Origin: Candidatus Izemoplasma sp.
GTDB taxonomy: Bacteria; Bacillota_I; Bacilli_A; Izemoplasmatales; Izemoplasmataceae
Direction: 5' to 3'
DNA: 58,555 bases
Assembly (NCBI GenBank): GCA_007131405.1
Contig: SLQR01000032.1
Coordinates: forward strand, 1 to 58,555
How positions within the stretch are numbered: the first letter of the stretch is position 1; every line of letters starts with the position of its first letter. Under the pieces are notes generated by a model. It was not told the DNA's origin. It saw only the letters and a list, made by a program, of their open reading frames with translations, and made no database searches. Below, one piece after another: positions 9,613-19,453 of this stretch. Made by a program: the position numbers and the translations under genes.

Positions 9613-9957
9613 ATGAATCAATACCATGAACCACCTGAACAACTCGATGAAGAAACCAAAGACATCACCCGTGCACTAAAAAGTTTAATGGAAGAACTTG
9701 AAGCCGTGGATTGGTATAACCAACGCATGGCCGTCACCAAAGATGAAGAACTTTATAACATCTTAAAACACAACCGTGACGAAGAAGTCGAACATGCAGC
9801 AATGGCCCTTGAATGGCTACGCAGAAAGTTACCTATCTTCGACGATGAACTTCGTGAAAACCTTTTTAAAGAAGGACCAATTACTGGTCACCACGGTGAC
9901 GAAGGTGACGAAACAGTCGCCCCAACAAAACGTCTCAATATCGGAAAACTGAAATAA
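9613..9957 (+). CDS. Encapsulated ferritin-like cargo protein (EncFtn) with C-terminal encapsulin loading peptide
   Basis: NRDEEVEHAAMALEWLRRKLP ferritin-like ExxH helix; C-terminal TKRLNIGKLK resembles encapsulin cargo-loading peptides; located 11 bp upstream of the encapsulin shell gene. Confidence 0.92.
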   Translation: MNQYHEPPEQLDEETKDITRALKSLMEELEAVDWYNQRMAVTKDEELYNILKHNRDEEVEHAAMALEWLRRKLPIFDDELRENLFKEGPITGHHGDEGDETVAPTKRLNIGKLK

Positions 9958-9968
9958 GGAGGCAACCT

Positions 9969-10775
9969 ATGGATCTTTTTAAACAACACTTAGCACCCAT
10001 TGCGGAAGAAGCATGGGAAGAAATTAACGAAACCGCTGAAAAAGTATTAACCACCATGTTATCGGCACGAAAAGTCTTGCATGTCAACGGGCCATTCGGA
10101 CTCGATAAAGCGTCCGTTCCAAACGGAACCTTAGACATGGTGGATGAAAACGGAAAAGACGGCGTCGTTAGCGCTGGGCTTTACAATGTTGATCGTTTAC
10201 TCGAATCACGCATCGCCTTTGAACTCCCGCGCTGGGAACTTGACAACGTCTTGCGCGGCAAAAAAGACGTCGAACTCGACACCTTGGAAGATGCCGCTGA
10301 AAAGCTTGCGTTATATGAAGAAGACACCATCTACAACGGCAACACAAAAGCCAACATCAAAGGCTTAGTTTCGCTTGCCGAACACAAACTTTCGATGTCC
10401 GATGACGCCAACGAAAACTTACAAGCCATCGCTGAGGGATTACTCAAACTCAAAGACGCGTACACCGAAAAACCATACATGCTTGTTGTCGGTGAAGATT
10501 TATTCAAAATCTTACACAAAGTCTACGATGGAAAACTGTTAATTGATGCCATCGAATCGCTTATTGACGGCAAAGTTGTGCATTCAAAAGTCTTAAAAGG
10601 TGCACTTTTACTACCGTATGACCACGAAGACTTAGAAATTACGATTGGTCAAGATTACGCCATCGGTTACGAATCACACGATGCGAAAAACGTAAAACTC
10701 TTTATCACAAACGCCTTTACCTTCCGCGTCCTTGATAAAGCCTTGATTGTCTACTACAAATACTATCAAAAGTAA
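9969..10775 (+). CDS. Encapsulin shell protein, family 1 (linocin M18/CFP29-like)
   Basis: LAPIAEEAWEEINETAEKVLTTMLSARKVLHVNGPFG, ELPRWELDNVLRGKKDVELDTLEDAAEKLALYEEDTIYNG, TIGQDYAIGYESHDAKNVKLFITNAFTFRV. Confidence 0.95.
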   Translation: MDLFKQHLAPIAEEAWEEINETAEKVLTTMLSARKVLHVNGPFGLDKASVPNGTLDMVDENGKDGVVSAGLYNVDRLLESRIAFELPRWELDNVLRGKKDVELDTLEDAAEKLALYEEDTIYNGNTKANIKGLVSLAEHKLSMSDDANENLQAIAEGLLKLKDAYTEKPYMLVVGEDLFKILHKVYDGKLLIDAIESLIDGKVVHSKVLKGALLLPYDHEDLEITIGQDYAIGYESHDAKNVKLFITNAFTFRVLDKALIVYYKYYQK

Positions 10776-10783
10776 CACCAAGC

Positions 10784-10811
10784 AAAAAGGTGCTTTTTCA
10801 GCACCTTTTTC
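10784..10811 (+). terminator. Intrinsic terminator after encapsulin operon
   Basis: AAAAAGGTGC-tttttca-GCACCTTTTT. Confidence 0.85.
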
Positions 10812-10833
10812 TCTTGGTATATGGAGGTTTACT

Positions 10834-12792
10834 ATGGATTATGAACACAAGTATCTCACCCTACTAAGCAAAGAATTCCCCAATGTTCAATCCGCAAGCA
10901 CGGAGTTTATCAACTTAAACGCCATCATCAACCTTCCCAAAGGAACCGAACATTTTATCACCGATATCCACGGAGAATACGATGCCTTTAACCACTTTCT
11001 AAAAAACGCATCCGGGATCATTAAAGAAAAGATTGATCAATACTTCAACACCCTAAGTGAGTCGAAGCGTAACCAACTCGCCTTTTTTATCTATTACCCA
11101 ACCGACATGCTCAACAAATACCAAAACAAATTGGCAAAACCTGAGTTTCAAAAACTTTTACGACATGTCTTAACACACATGGTTCAACTCTCAAAACTGC
11201 TGGCCTCAAAATACACCAAAAGCCATGTCCGAAAAACCTTGCCTGAAGAATTTTCATACATCATTCAAGAACTGATCTATGAATCCGCAGACCATGAAGA
11301 CAAAGAGCGCTACTACACCGCCATCATGGATGCGATTTTTGACATGCAGCGTGAAAACAAATTCATTTTACAACTCTCACGCTTTATTCGTAAACTTGCC
11401 ATTGATCGTTTGCATGTAGTCGGCGACATATTTGATCGTGGTCCAAAACCACACCTCGTGATGGAAAAACTGACGACGATGAAACATGTTGATATCCAAT
11501 GGGGAAATCATGACATCATCTGGATGGGCGCAGCCAGCGGGTCGGAAGTTTGCGTCGCAAACGTCATCCGCATCGCCGCTCGCTACAACAACTTAGACTG
11601 TTTAGAAGATGGCTACGGAATTAACCTTTTACCGCTTGCACGTTTTGCTGGAAAAACTTACGACAACGACCCATGCACAGCCTATATGCCAAAACCCGAT
11701 GCCACCTACACCCACGATGACGATGACCAACGCTTTGTCTCAAAAATTCATAAAGCGATAACCATCATTCAATTTAAACTCGAACGTGACGCCATCTTAA
11801 GACACCCAAACTTCGACTTATCGAACCGGTTGTTGCTCGATAAAATCAACCCAAAAGAAGGCACCATCACGCTCGACAATAAAACCTATACGCTTAAAGA
11901 TGCCCACTTTCCAACCGTCAAGTTTAACCGTGATCCTTACGCATTGACCACCGAAGAACGTGACATCATCAACCACTTAACGCATCTTTTCAAACACAAT
12001 GAAATGCTTCAAAAACACGTTAAGTTTCTCTTTCAACGTGGCTCGATGTATTTAAAATACAACGACAACCTTCTTTTTCACGCCGCTATTCCTTTTAATG
12101 AAGATGGCAACTTACTCAGCCAGTCCATTGATGGTGAAAAAGTCAAAGGCAAAGCCTTATTTGAAGCCTATGAAAAGAAAGTTCGTCATGCCTACTTAAA
12201 CCGTTACAGCAAAGATAACGACGACAAAGACTACTTCATGATTCTTTGGCAAGCCCCAAGCAGTCCACTCTTTGCCAAAAGCAAAATGGCGACCTTTGAG
12301 CGCTATTTAATCAACGAAAAATCTACCCATAAAGAAATTAAAAATGCCTACTTTAAACTCAGACAACATGACGACACCCTCGATACCATCTTTGATGAAT
12401 TTGAGCTCGACAAAGCCCACTCACGCATCATTAACGGCCATGTTCCACTCGACATAACCAAAGGCGAAGACGTGATTGTTGGAAACCGCCGTATTTATAA
12501 CATCGATGGTGGCATGAGCAAACAATACGCTTCCAAAACCTCAATCGGTGGGTACACACTTATTAGTGACTCCTATGCCTTCTATCTCGTCAGTCACGAG
12601 CGTTTTTCTTCGTACACGCAACTGATTCACCAAGAACGCGATATCGTTAGTGTGACACGCGATGAAGCCATTAACACCCGACGAACCTACATCTATGACA
12701 CCGACAAAGGCAAACTGCTTAAAACCCAAATCGACGATTTAGCGAAACTGATTACCGCCTACCGCAAAGGACTAATCAAAGAAAAATCCTAA
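10834..12792 (+). CDS. fbp: Fructose-1,6-bisphosphatase class III
   Basis: FITDIHGEYDAFNHFLKNASG, VVGDIFDRGPKPHLVMEKL, QWGNHDIIWMGAASGSEVCVANVIRIAARYNN, INGHVPLDITKGEDVIVGNRRIYNIDGGMSKQY; start ATG 10834 after ATGGAGG. Confidence 0.92.
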   Translation: MDYEHKYLTLLSKEFPNVQSASTEFINLNAIINLPKGTEHFITDIHGEYDAFNHFLKNASGIIKEKIDQYFNTLSESKRNQLAFFIYYPTDMLNKYQNKLAKPEFQKLLRHVLTHMVQLSKLLASKYTKSHVRKTLPEEFSYIIQELIYESADHEDKERYYTAIMDAIFDMQRENKFILQLSRFIRKLAIDRLHVVGDIFDRGPKPHLVMEKLTTMKHVDIQWGNHDIIWMGAASGSEVCVANVIRIAARYNNLDCLEDGYGINLLPLARFAGKTYDNDPCTAYMPKPDATYTHDDDDQRFVSKIHKAITIIQFKLERDAILRHPNFDLSNRLLLDKINPKEGTITLDNKTYTLKDAHFPTVKFNRDPYALTTEERDIINHLTHLFKHNEMLQKHVKFLFQRGSMYLKYNDNLLFHAAIPFNEDGNLLSQSIDGEKVKGKALFEAYEKKVRHAYLNRYSKDNDDKDYFMILWQAPSSPLFAKSKMATFERYLINEKSTHKEIKNAYFKLRQHDDTLDTIFDEFELDKAHSRIINGHVPLDITKGEDVIVGNRRIYNIDGGMSKQYASKTSIGGYTLISDSYAFYLVSHERFSSYTQLIHQERDIVSVTRDEAINTRRTYIYDTDKGKLLKTQIDDLAKLITAYRKGLIKEKS

Positions 12793-12794
12793 CC

Positions 12795-12822
12795 AAAAGA
12801 GGCTAACTTTAGCCTCTTTTAT
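12795..12822 (+). terminator. Intrinsic terminator
   Basis: AAAAGAGGCTAA-ctt-TTAGCCTCTTTTATT. Confidence 0.8.
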
Positions 12823-12981
12823 TACCCCCAAACAGGTTACTTTATAAAATCTATAAAATAGAGCGTTTTGCATGAAAAAAAAGCCATTCTACGTTACACT
12901 TGAAGTGTCCTTTGAAAAGTGACTTTATATTTTTTTACAAAAATATTAATTATAAGATTTCCAAACAAGGAGGAACACTTC

Positions 12982-14070
12982 ATGATTTTAGGAAAATTTG
13001 ATCCATTAAAAATGGAACAGTTTCAAGTCTTAGATAAAGACGGAAAAGTCGTTAATAAAGAGTATGAGCCTGATATTGACGATGATACACTGATCCATAT
13101 GTACAAAGTGATGTCGCTTGCACGCGTAGCCGACATTAAAGCTCTGCAATACCAACGCCAAGGGCGTATGTTAACATTTGCGCCTGTTCAGGGGCAAGAA
13201 GCTGCACAAATCGGCCCAATGGCCGCCTGCGATAAAAAAGACTGGCTCGTCCCAGCCTTCCGTGAACAAGCAGCGATGCTTTATAAAGGTGTCGACTTAT
13301 TCAAAGCCTACCTTTATTGGTATGGAAACGAAGAAGGGGCACGTTATGACGATGGCATTAACGTTTTACCGGTTAATGTTCCAATTGGTTCACAAATCAA
13401 CCACGCCGCAGGGATTGCTTACGCAAGCAAAATCCTCAACAAAGGCGAAGTTGCAATCACCTATATTGGTGATGGCGGAACCAGCCATGGTGAATTCCAT
13501 GAAGGCATGAACTTTGCGGCCGTGATGGACGCACCGATGATTGCGATTATCCAAAACAACCAATACGCGATCTCAACCCCGCGCCATAAACAGACGCGCT
13601 CTGAAACGCTTGCCCAAAAAGCCATCGCTTACGGGATCCCAGGGATTCAAGTCGATGGAAATGACGTATTAGCGATGTACGCGGTCACAAAAGAAGCACG
13701 TGAACGCGCACTTAAAGGCGAAGGACCGACGCTTATTGAAGCCTATACTTATCGCTTAGGGCCACACACCACAAGTGATGACCCAACGATTTACCGCAAA
13801 GACTCCGAAGTAGAAGAATGGAAAACAAAAGACCCACTCTTACGCTTCCGTAAATACTTAAGCAACAAAAAACTGTGGAACCAAGACAAAGAAGACAAAC
13901 TTCAAGAAGAACTGAAAAAACAAGTTACTGACACCTTTAAAGAAGTTGAAAAAACAGGCCTTATATCCCTTGATGATGTCTTTGATTATACCTACGCAAC
14001 ACTCACAGACGATCTGAAAAAACAAAAAGCCGATTACCAAACATATCTCGATGAAACGGAGGGTGAATAA
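12982..14070 (+). CDS. pdhA: Pyruvate dehydrogenase E1 component alpha subunit
   Basis: YIGDGGTSHGEFHEGMNFAAVMDAPMIAIIQNNQYAISTP (ThDP motif), FRKYL...; start ATG 12982 after AAGGAGGA. Confidence 0.95.
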   Translation: MILGKFDPLKMEQFQVLDKDGKVVNKEYEPDIDDDTLIHMYKVMSLARVADIKALQYQRQGRMLTFAPVQGQEAAQIGPMAACDKKDWLVPAFREQAAMLYKGVDLFKAYLYWYGNEEGARYDDGINVLPVNVPIGSQINHAAGIAYASKILNKGEVAITYIGDGGTSHGEFHEGMNFAAVMDAPMIAIIQNNQYAISTPRHKQTRSETLAQKAIAYGIPGIQVDGNDVLAMYAVTKEARERALKGEGPTLIEAYTYRLGPHTTSDDPTIYRKDSEVEEWKTKDPLLRFRKYLSNKKLWNQDKEDKLQEELKKQVTDTFKEVEKTGLISLDDVFDYTYATLTDDLKKQKADYQTYLDETEGE

Positions 14071-14072
14071 TC

Positions 14073-15056
14073 ATGGCACAACTTACTTTACTTCAAGCCA
14101 TTAATAAAACGCTTGAACAACAAATGGAAAAAGACGACACTGTTGTCGTACTCGGTGAGGATGCCGGATTCGAAGGTGGCGTCTTCCGTGTCACCGCAGG
14201 GCTTCAAAAGAAATTTGGCGAAGCCCGCGTTTTCGATACCCCGATTGCGGAAGCAGCAATTGTAGGGTCATCCGTTGGGATGGCCATTAACGGACTTAAA
14301 CCCGTGACCGAAATTCAATTCTCAGGGTTTATGTTTCCGGGGTATAACCAAATCGTAACGCACATGGCACGTATGCGTAACCGCTCACGCGGGAAGTATC
14401 ACGTTCCAATGGTTTTACGTATGCCTTATGGTGGTGGCGTAAGAGCCTTAGAACACCACTCCGAATCACTCGAAACCTTATTCGCTCATATTCCAGGGTT
14501 AAAACTGGTTATTCCATCAACGCCGTATGATGCAAAAGGCCTGCTCACCGCAGCCATTCAAGACCCAGACCCAGTTATTTACATGGAACCAAAACGCATC
14601 TACCGCGCCTTTAAACAAGACGTACCGGATGAAGAATACACCGTTGAAATTGGAAAAGCCCGCGTGGTTCAAAAAGGCGATGACATGACAATAGTCGCTT
14701 GGGGTGCGATGATGCGCGAAACACAAAAAGCCATCAAAGCCCTTGAAGATGAAAACATCAGCATTGAACTAATCGACTTACGAACCATCGCCCCAATGGA
14801 TTACAACACAATCATTAAATCCGTTAAAAAAACAGGACGCTTACTCGTGATTCAAGAAGCGGTTAAAACCTTAGGCATTGCCTCAGAACTTATTAGCCGT
14901 GCCAACGAAGAAGCATTCCTATATTTAGAAGCACCACCAATGCGCGTCACAGGCCATGACATTACCGTTCCACTTCCAAAAGGGGAACATCACCACATAG
15001 TCGATGAAAAACGCATTAAACACGCCATTAAAAAACTCGCAAACTACGAAGTCTAA
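14073..15056 (+). CDS. pdhB: Pyruvate dehydrogenase E1 component beta subunit
   Basis: VVVLGEDAGFEGGVFRVTAGLQKKFGEARVFDTPIAEAAIVG; VTGHDITVPLP. Confidence 0.95.
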   Translation: MAQLTLLQAINKTLEQQMEKDDTVVVLGEDAGFEGGVFRVTAGLQKKFGEARVFDTPIAEAAIVGSSVGMAINGLKPVTEIQFSGFMFPGYNQIVTHMARMRNRSRGKYHVPMVLRMPYGGGVRALEHHSESLETLFAHIPGLKLVIPSTPYDAKGLLTAAIQDPDPVIYMEPKRIYRAFKQDVPDEEYTVEIGKARVVQKGDDMTIVAWGAMMRETQKAIKALEDENISIELIDLRTIAPMDYNTIIKSVKKTGRLLVIQEAVKTLGIASELISRANEEAFLYLEAPPMRVTGHDITVPLPKGEHHHIVDEKRIKHAIKKLANYEV

Positions 15057-15068
15057 GGAGGCTTATCA

Positions 15069-16424
15069 ATGATTGATTTTAAATTTGCAGACATCGGAGA
15101 GGGTATCCACGAAGGTGTCATCCTCAAATGGATGTTCGAAGTTGGCGACAAAGTCGAAGAAGGCGATACCATTGTTGTTGTTGAAACCGACAAAGTCAAC
15201 GCCGAAATCCCTGCTCCAGAATCCGGAACCTTAAAAAAACGAGGAGCCGAAGTTGGCGAAACCATTCACGTAGGTGAAACCTTAGCTGTAATCGACGATG
15301 GCAGCGAAGAAGTAAAAGAAGAATCACCAGGTGAAGACAAGCCAGCCGACGACAAACAAGACGATGCAGAAGACAAAAAAACCGACCAAGATGATGAAGA
15401 AGACGACGACGCAAAAGAATCGAAAAAAAGCGACGACAACGCAAGCGTAGTTGGTGCGCTTGAAAGTTCGGATGAAATCATGGAAGCAAGCAACGAACAC
15501 ACCGAACAAAGCGAAGACAAAGTCGTCAACGAAAAAGTACTCGCAACCCCGGTCGCCCGTAAAATGGCAAAAGACAAAGGGGTCGACCTAAAAACCATCA
15601 AAGGCAGTGGCGAAAACGGACGCATCATGAAAGCGGACATTGAACAAGCTGCAGAAGGTAAAGAACAAGACACATCAACAAGCCAACCAAGTCGAGCAAC
15701 CTACAGCATGCCAAAAATGCCTGAAGACCGTGTACGACGTGAAAAAATCAGCAAACTACGTAAAGCCGTCGTGACCGCCATGGATAAATCAAACACCCTG
15801 ATCCCAGCGACAACAGTGATGGATGAATTTGACGTGACCGACCTTGTCACATTCCGTAAAGAACAAAAATCACGTGCCCAAAACCACGATGTTAAACTTA
15901 CCTATTTACCACTTATCATCAAAGCCGTTATTTTAACCATGAAAGAATACCCAATCTTTAACGCAAGCTTTGATCATGAAAAAGAAGAAATCATCTACAA
16001 AGACTTCATTAACATCGGGATTGCTGTTGACACCGAAAACGGCCTTATTGTTCCAAACATCAAAGACGCGGATAGAAAGTCGATTTTCGAACTCGCAAAA
16101 AGCATCGATGAATTAGCAAACAAAGCGCGCGAACGTAAAGTTCAAATGAGCGACTTACAAAACACCACGTTCTCAATTACCAACTACGGCGCCTTTGGAT
16201 CAAAACTTGGAACCCCAGTCATCAACCATCCAGAAGTGGCCATTTTAGGTATGGGTGCGATCACGAAAAAACCGGTCGTTGTTGATGATGAAATTGTTAT
16301 CCGTGACATGTTCCCAATCTCACTTACCATTGACCACCGTGTTATTGACGGTGGCGATGCTGGACGATTCTTAGTGAAATTAAGAGAATATCTAAGTGAC
16401 CCAATTGCACTACTTTTAAACTAG
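15069..16424 (+). CDS. pdhC: Dihydrolipoamide acetyltransferase (PDH E2)
   Basis: Single N-terminal lipoyl domain (VVETDKVNAEIPAP), acidic linker, PSBD (LATPVARKMAKDKGVDLKTIKGSGENGRIMKADIE), catalytic ISLTIDHRVIDGGDAGRFL. Confidence 0.95.
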   Translation: MIDFKFADIGEGIHEGVILKWMFEVGDKVEEGDTIVVVETDKVNAEIPAPESGTLKKRGAEVGETIHVGETLAVIDDGSEEVKEESPGEDKPADDKQDDAEDKKTDQDDEEDDDAKESKKSDDNASVVGALESSDEIMEASNEHTEQSEDKVVNEKVLATPVARKMAKDKGVDLKTIKGSGENGRIMKADIEQAAEGKEQDTSTSQPSRATYSMPKMPEDRVRREKISKLRKAVVTAMDKSNTLIPATTVMDEFDVTDLVTFRKEQKSRAQNHDVKLTYLPLIIKAVILTMKEYPIFNASFDHEKEEIIYKDFINIGIAVDTENGLIVPNIKDADRKSIFELAKSIDELANKARERKVQMSDLQNTTFSITNYGAFGSKLGTPVINHPEVAILGMGAITKKPVVVDDEIVIRDMFPISLTIDHRVIDGGDAGRFLVKLREYLSDPIALLLN

Positions 16425-16434
16425 GAGGCTAACT

Positions 16435-17808
16435 ATGCCAAAACATGAACTGACCATTATTGGCGGCGGACCCGGAGGTTACGTGGCAGCCATCAAAGCC
16501 GCGCAAAAAGGTCTCGATGTCGCCTTAATCGAAAAAGAAACGATTGGTGGCGTGTGCTTAAACTGGGGATGTATCCCCACCAAAGCATTGCTTAAAAGCG
16601 CCAAAGTCTATGAAACCATTAACCACGCGAGCGATTATGGCATCACCTTAAAAAAAGATGCTGCATCGGTCGATATTAAAAGCATGATCAAACGCAAAGA
16701 CATCATCGTCAAAAAACTCACAGGAGGTGTCGCACACCTACTTAAGAAAAATGGTGTGAAAGTCTATGATGGCTTCGCGGAAGTTAAAGACGCGAACACC
16801 GTCAATGTTGGAGACACCACGATTGAAACCAAAACCTTAATTATCGCAACGGGCGCACATCCTGCGATGCCACCAATTGATGGGCTAAAAAAAGCCTATG
16901 AAGATGGTGTTGTGCATACCTCAAAAGAACTCTTAAGGATTAAAGAAATTCCGAAAAACCTCACCATTATTGGTGGCGGTGTGATTGGAGTTGAATTTGC
17001 GACCATCTTTAACGCACTCGGAAGCAACGTCACCATTTTAGAACGTGAAGACGATATCTTACTGACAATTGATGACGAACTCCGTAAACCATTTAAGAAA
17101 AAACTTGAAAAAGACGGCGTAAAAATCTTAACAGGTGCCGATGTGAAAAAGGTCTTAAAAACAAAAATCAACTACATCCATAAAGACCAAGAAGCAGCGA
17201 TTGAGCATTCGATTGTCTTATTAAGTACTGGGATGCAACCAAACTTAAAAGGGTTAGAAGCGTTAAACCTTAAAACCACGCGACTCGGCATTGAAACCGA
17301 TGAGTACATGCGAACCAATGTGAAAAATGTTTACGCGATTGGCGATGTAAACGGGAAATACTTGCTCGCACACGTGGCAAGCAAAGAAGGTATTGTGGCA
17401 GTCGAGCATCTGTTAGGCAACAAAAAACCACTGGATTACCGTGTTATTCCTTCTGGTATTTATACCTTTCCTGAAATTGCCCAAGTGGGCTTAACCGAAC
17501 AAGAAGCGAAAAAAGCAGGCATCGACTATAAAGTCTCAACCTTCCCACTTTCCGCAAACGGAAAAGCCTTAGCCGAAAACGAAACGATTGGTTTAGTGAA
17601 AATGATTGCGGACAAAAAGTACAATGAAATTATTGGTGTCCACATCTTAGCGCAAAACGCAACAGAGATGATTTCAGAAAGTGTCCTCGGCATGACACTT
17701 GAAGCCTCCGCAGAAGAATTTGCTGATGCCATACATCCACATCCTACATTATCCGAAATGCTTCATGAAGTGGCGCACGGCATCATCGATAAACCCATAC
17801 ACATGTAA
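16435..17808 (+). CDS. pdhD: Dihydrolipoyl dehydrogenase (E3)
   Basis: IIGGGPGGYVAAIKAAQKG, GGVCLNWGCIPTKALL redox cysteines, GGGVIGVEFATIF, HPHPTLSEMLHE. Confidence 0.96.
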   Translation: MPKHELTIIGGGPGGYVAAIKAAQKGLDVALIEKETIGGVCLNWGCIPTKALLKSAKVYETINHASDYGITLKKDAASVDIKSMIKRKDIIVKKLTGGVAHLLKKNGVKVYDGFAEVKDANTVNVGDTTIETKTLIIATGAHPAMPPIDGLKKAYEDGVVHTSKELLRIKEIPKNLTIIGGGVIGVEFATIFNALGSNVTILEREDDILLTIDDELRKPFKKKLEKDGVKILTGADVKKVLKTKINYIHKDQEAAIEHSIVLLSTGMQPNLKGLEALNLKTTRLGIETDEYMRTNVKNVYAIGDVNGKYLLAHVASKEGIVAVEHLLGNKKPLDYRVIPSGIYTFPEIAQVGLTEQEAKKAGIDYKVSTFPLSANGKALAENETIGLVKMIADKKYNEIIGVHILAQNATEMISESVLGMTLEASAEEFADAIHPHPTLSEMLHEVAHGIIDKPIHM

Positions 17809-17834
17809 AGGAGAGCACACGCTCTCCTTTTTTT
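17807..17834 (+). terminator. Intrinsic terminator after pdh operon
   Basis: AAAGGAGAGC-acac-GCTCTCCTTTTTTT. Confidence 0.88.
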
Positions 17835-17941
17835 CGTGCACGTTATGCATAGACGATGAAAGATACACCGAATTTAGTATCTAGGCTTTGCAAAGTAGCG
17901 CCAATATGTTACACTTTTTACAAGGAAAAAGGAGGCAATTT

Positions 17942-18610
17942 ATGAAAAAAATATTTGCACTGTTTATAACCGTCCTAGGCCTTAGTGTTTTAAGTGCCTG
18001 TGGCCTTAATGAACAACAACAAATCTTGCAAGATCGCATTGATGCTTATGCTGAATCAAATAATTACACCGTCGATTTTGATCAATTTGAAAATGTGTCT
18101 GACCAAGTCATGAATGTCACCATTCGTTACTTCGGAAATCACGCGAACATTCAAGTCTTTTGGCAATGGGATGAACGCACCGAAGAAAATGATATGTACA
18201 TCATTGATGAAGGTGGTCACTATACCGTCATGACCAACTTTGAAGGTGAACGTGACGTCTTACGCAATGTCGATAAAGACAACTTCACGGGATCGATTAA
18301 CGATTTGCGTTTACTTCAAGTCATTGAACCAAACAACTTTAATCCGCGTTGGTTCAGCTATAATGATGGGCAGTATGTTTTACGCTCGCGTTCGGTCGAA
18401 GATTTCTTTGAAGAAGCCTTCATGGGACGCATTGATCTCGACGAAATTAGCAACGCAAGTTTCGTGCTTACCTTGCTTGAAGATGGCATGACGATGACCC
18501 TGACCTTTGATGAAGGGGACTACGAATTTGAGATGGTTATGACCATTCATGCCTTTGATGAAACCGTGTTTGAGATACCAGATAAAGACGAATACGAAGA
18601 CGAAGAATAA
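17942..18610 (+). CDS. Putative lipoprotein (paralogue of 18762..19412)
   Basis: Signal/lipobox MKKIFALFITVLGLSVLSAC; AGGAGG before ATG 17942. Confidence 0.8.
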   Translation: MKKIFALFITVLGLSVLSACGLNEQQQILQDRIDAYAESNNYTVDFDQFENVSDQVMNVTIRYFGNHANIQVFWQWDERTEENDMYIIDEGGHYTVMTNFEGERDVLRNVDKDNFTGSINDLRLLQVIEPNNFNPRWFSYNDGQYVLRSRSVEDFFEEAFMGRIDLDEISNASFVLTLLEDGMTMTLTFDEGDYEFEMVMTIHAFDETVFEIPDKDEYEDEE

Positions 18611-18611
18611 G

Positions 18612-18636
18612 AAAAGGGCATCAGCCCTTTTTTTAT
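18612..18636 (+). terminator. Intrinsic terminator
   Basis: AAAAGGGC-atca-GCCCTTTTTTT. Confidence 0.8.
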
Positions 18637-18761
18637 CCGAAAACGTATAGCAAAAATCACGGATATTTTGTATAATATAGAATGGAAATTGCAATATAAA
18701 ATAACTCTTTTACAACACGTAAACACTTTGATATACTTGACTTAAGATTAGGAGGAATACA

Positions 18762-19412
18762 ATGAAAAAACTATCTGGACTCTTGCTTATGGTAATCGCA
18801 ACGTTTCTGCTAACAGCATGTGGAGCCACAAAAATTGAATCCATGGACGATTACACAAATGCATTAAACGAACACGATAGCTATACCGTAAGATTGGTTT
18901 TTAAAAACTGGAGAAGCAACCAAGAATACACCATTTTAGGTCGTTATCAGGATAACATTGAACACATGAAACTCACAGAAAGTGGAAGCGATATACCAGA
19001 CCGTGAAATCTTTGTGGTTGACCAAGGACAAACGTACGACATATATATCCCTCAAACACAAACCCAAGCATCGATTCACCCTGATGTAGATAAAAGCGAA
19101 TTCACGGGGAGCTTTACCGATGTGCGTTTATATCAATTTATTGATCCTTTTGCGCTAAACCCAGAGTGGTTTACGTACTTAGACGATGTCGACTTGTATG
19201 TTATTCAAAGCCAATACCGAGACGACTTGTTACGAGCCATCATGCTTGAAGACAGCAGCCCAGAAGACTTTACGACATTCAACGCCCAAATTCGTTTCCG
19301 TAATAACGAAATGCATCTATTTATCTTTATGGCAAACGAGACCGACCAAATCGAGATTAACTATACCGTTTCAAACATTGGAAGGACAAATATTACGTTA
19401 CCAAGAGGCTAA
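18762..19412 (+). CDS. Putative lipoprotein (paralogue of 17942..18610)
   Basis: Lipobox FLLTAC; shared FTGS-[IF]-x-D-[LV]-RL-x-Q-x-I-x-P...NPxWFxY block with the preceding gene. Confidence 0.8.
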   Translation: MKKLSGLLLMVIATFLLTACGATKIESMDDYTNALNEHDSYTVRLVFKNWRSNQEYTILGRYQDNIEHMKLTESGSDIPDREIFVVDQGQTYDIYIPQTQTQASIHPDVDKSEFTGSFTDVRLYQFIDPFALNPEWFTYLDDVDLYVIQSQYRDDLLRAIMLEDSSPEDFTTFNAQIRFRNNEMHLFIFMANETDQIEINYTVSNIGRTNITLPRG

Positions 19413-19453
19413 ATAAAAGCGTTCACTACAATTTGTAGTGAACGCTTTTTTGT
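19413..19453. terminator. Bidirectional intrinsic terminator
   Basis: AAAAGCGTTCACTACA-attt-TGTAGTGAACGCTTTTTT. Confidence 0.9.

Noticed and set aside
15266-15673. 135-aa minus-strand ORF (Ser/Leu-rich) and neighbours 15196..15444, 15324..15509
   Set aside because: Antisense to the acidic linker of pdhC; low-complexity composition is a by-product of GAA/GAC-rich codons.
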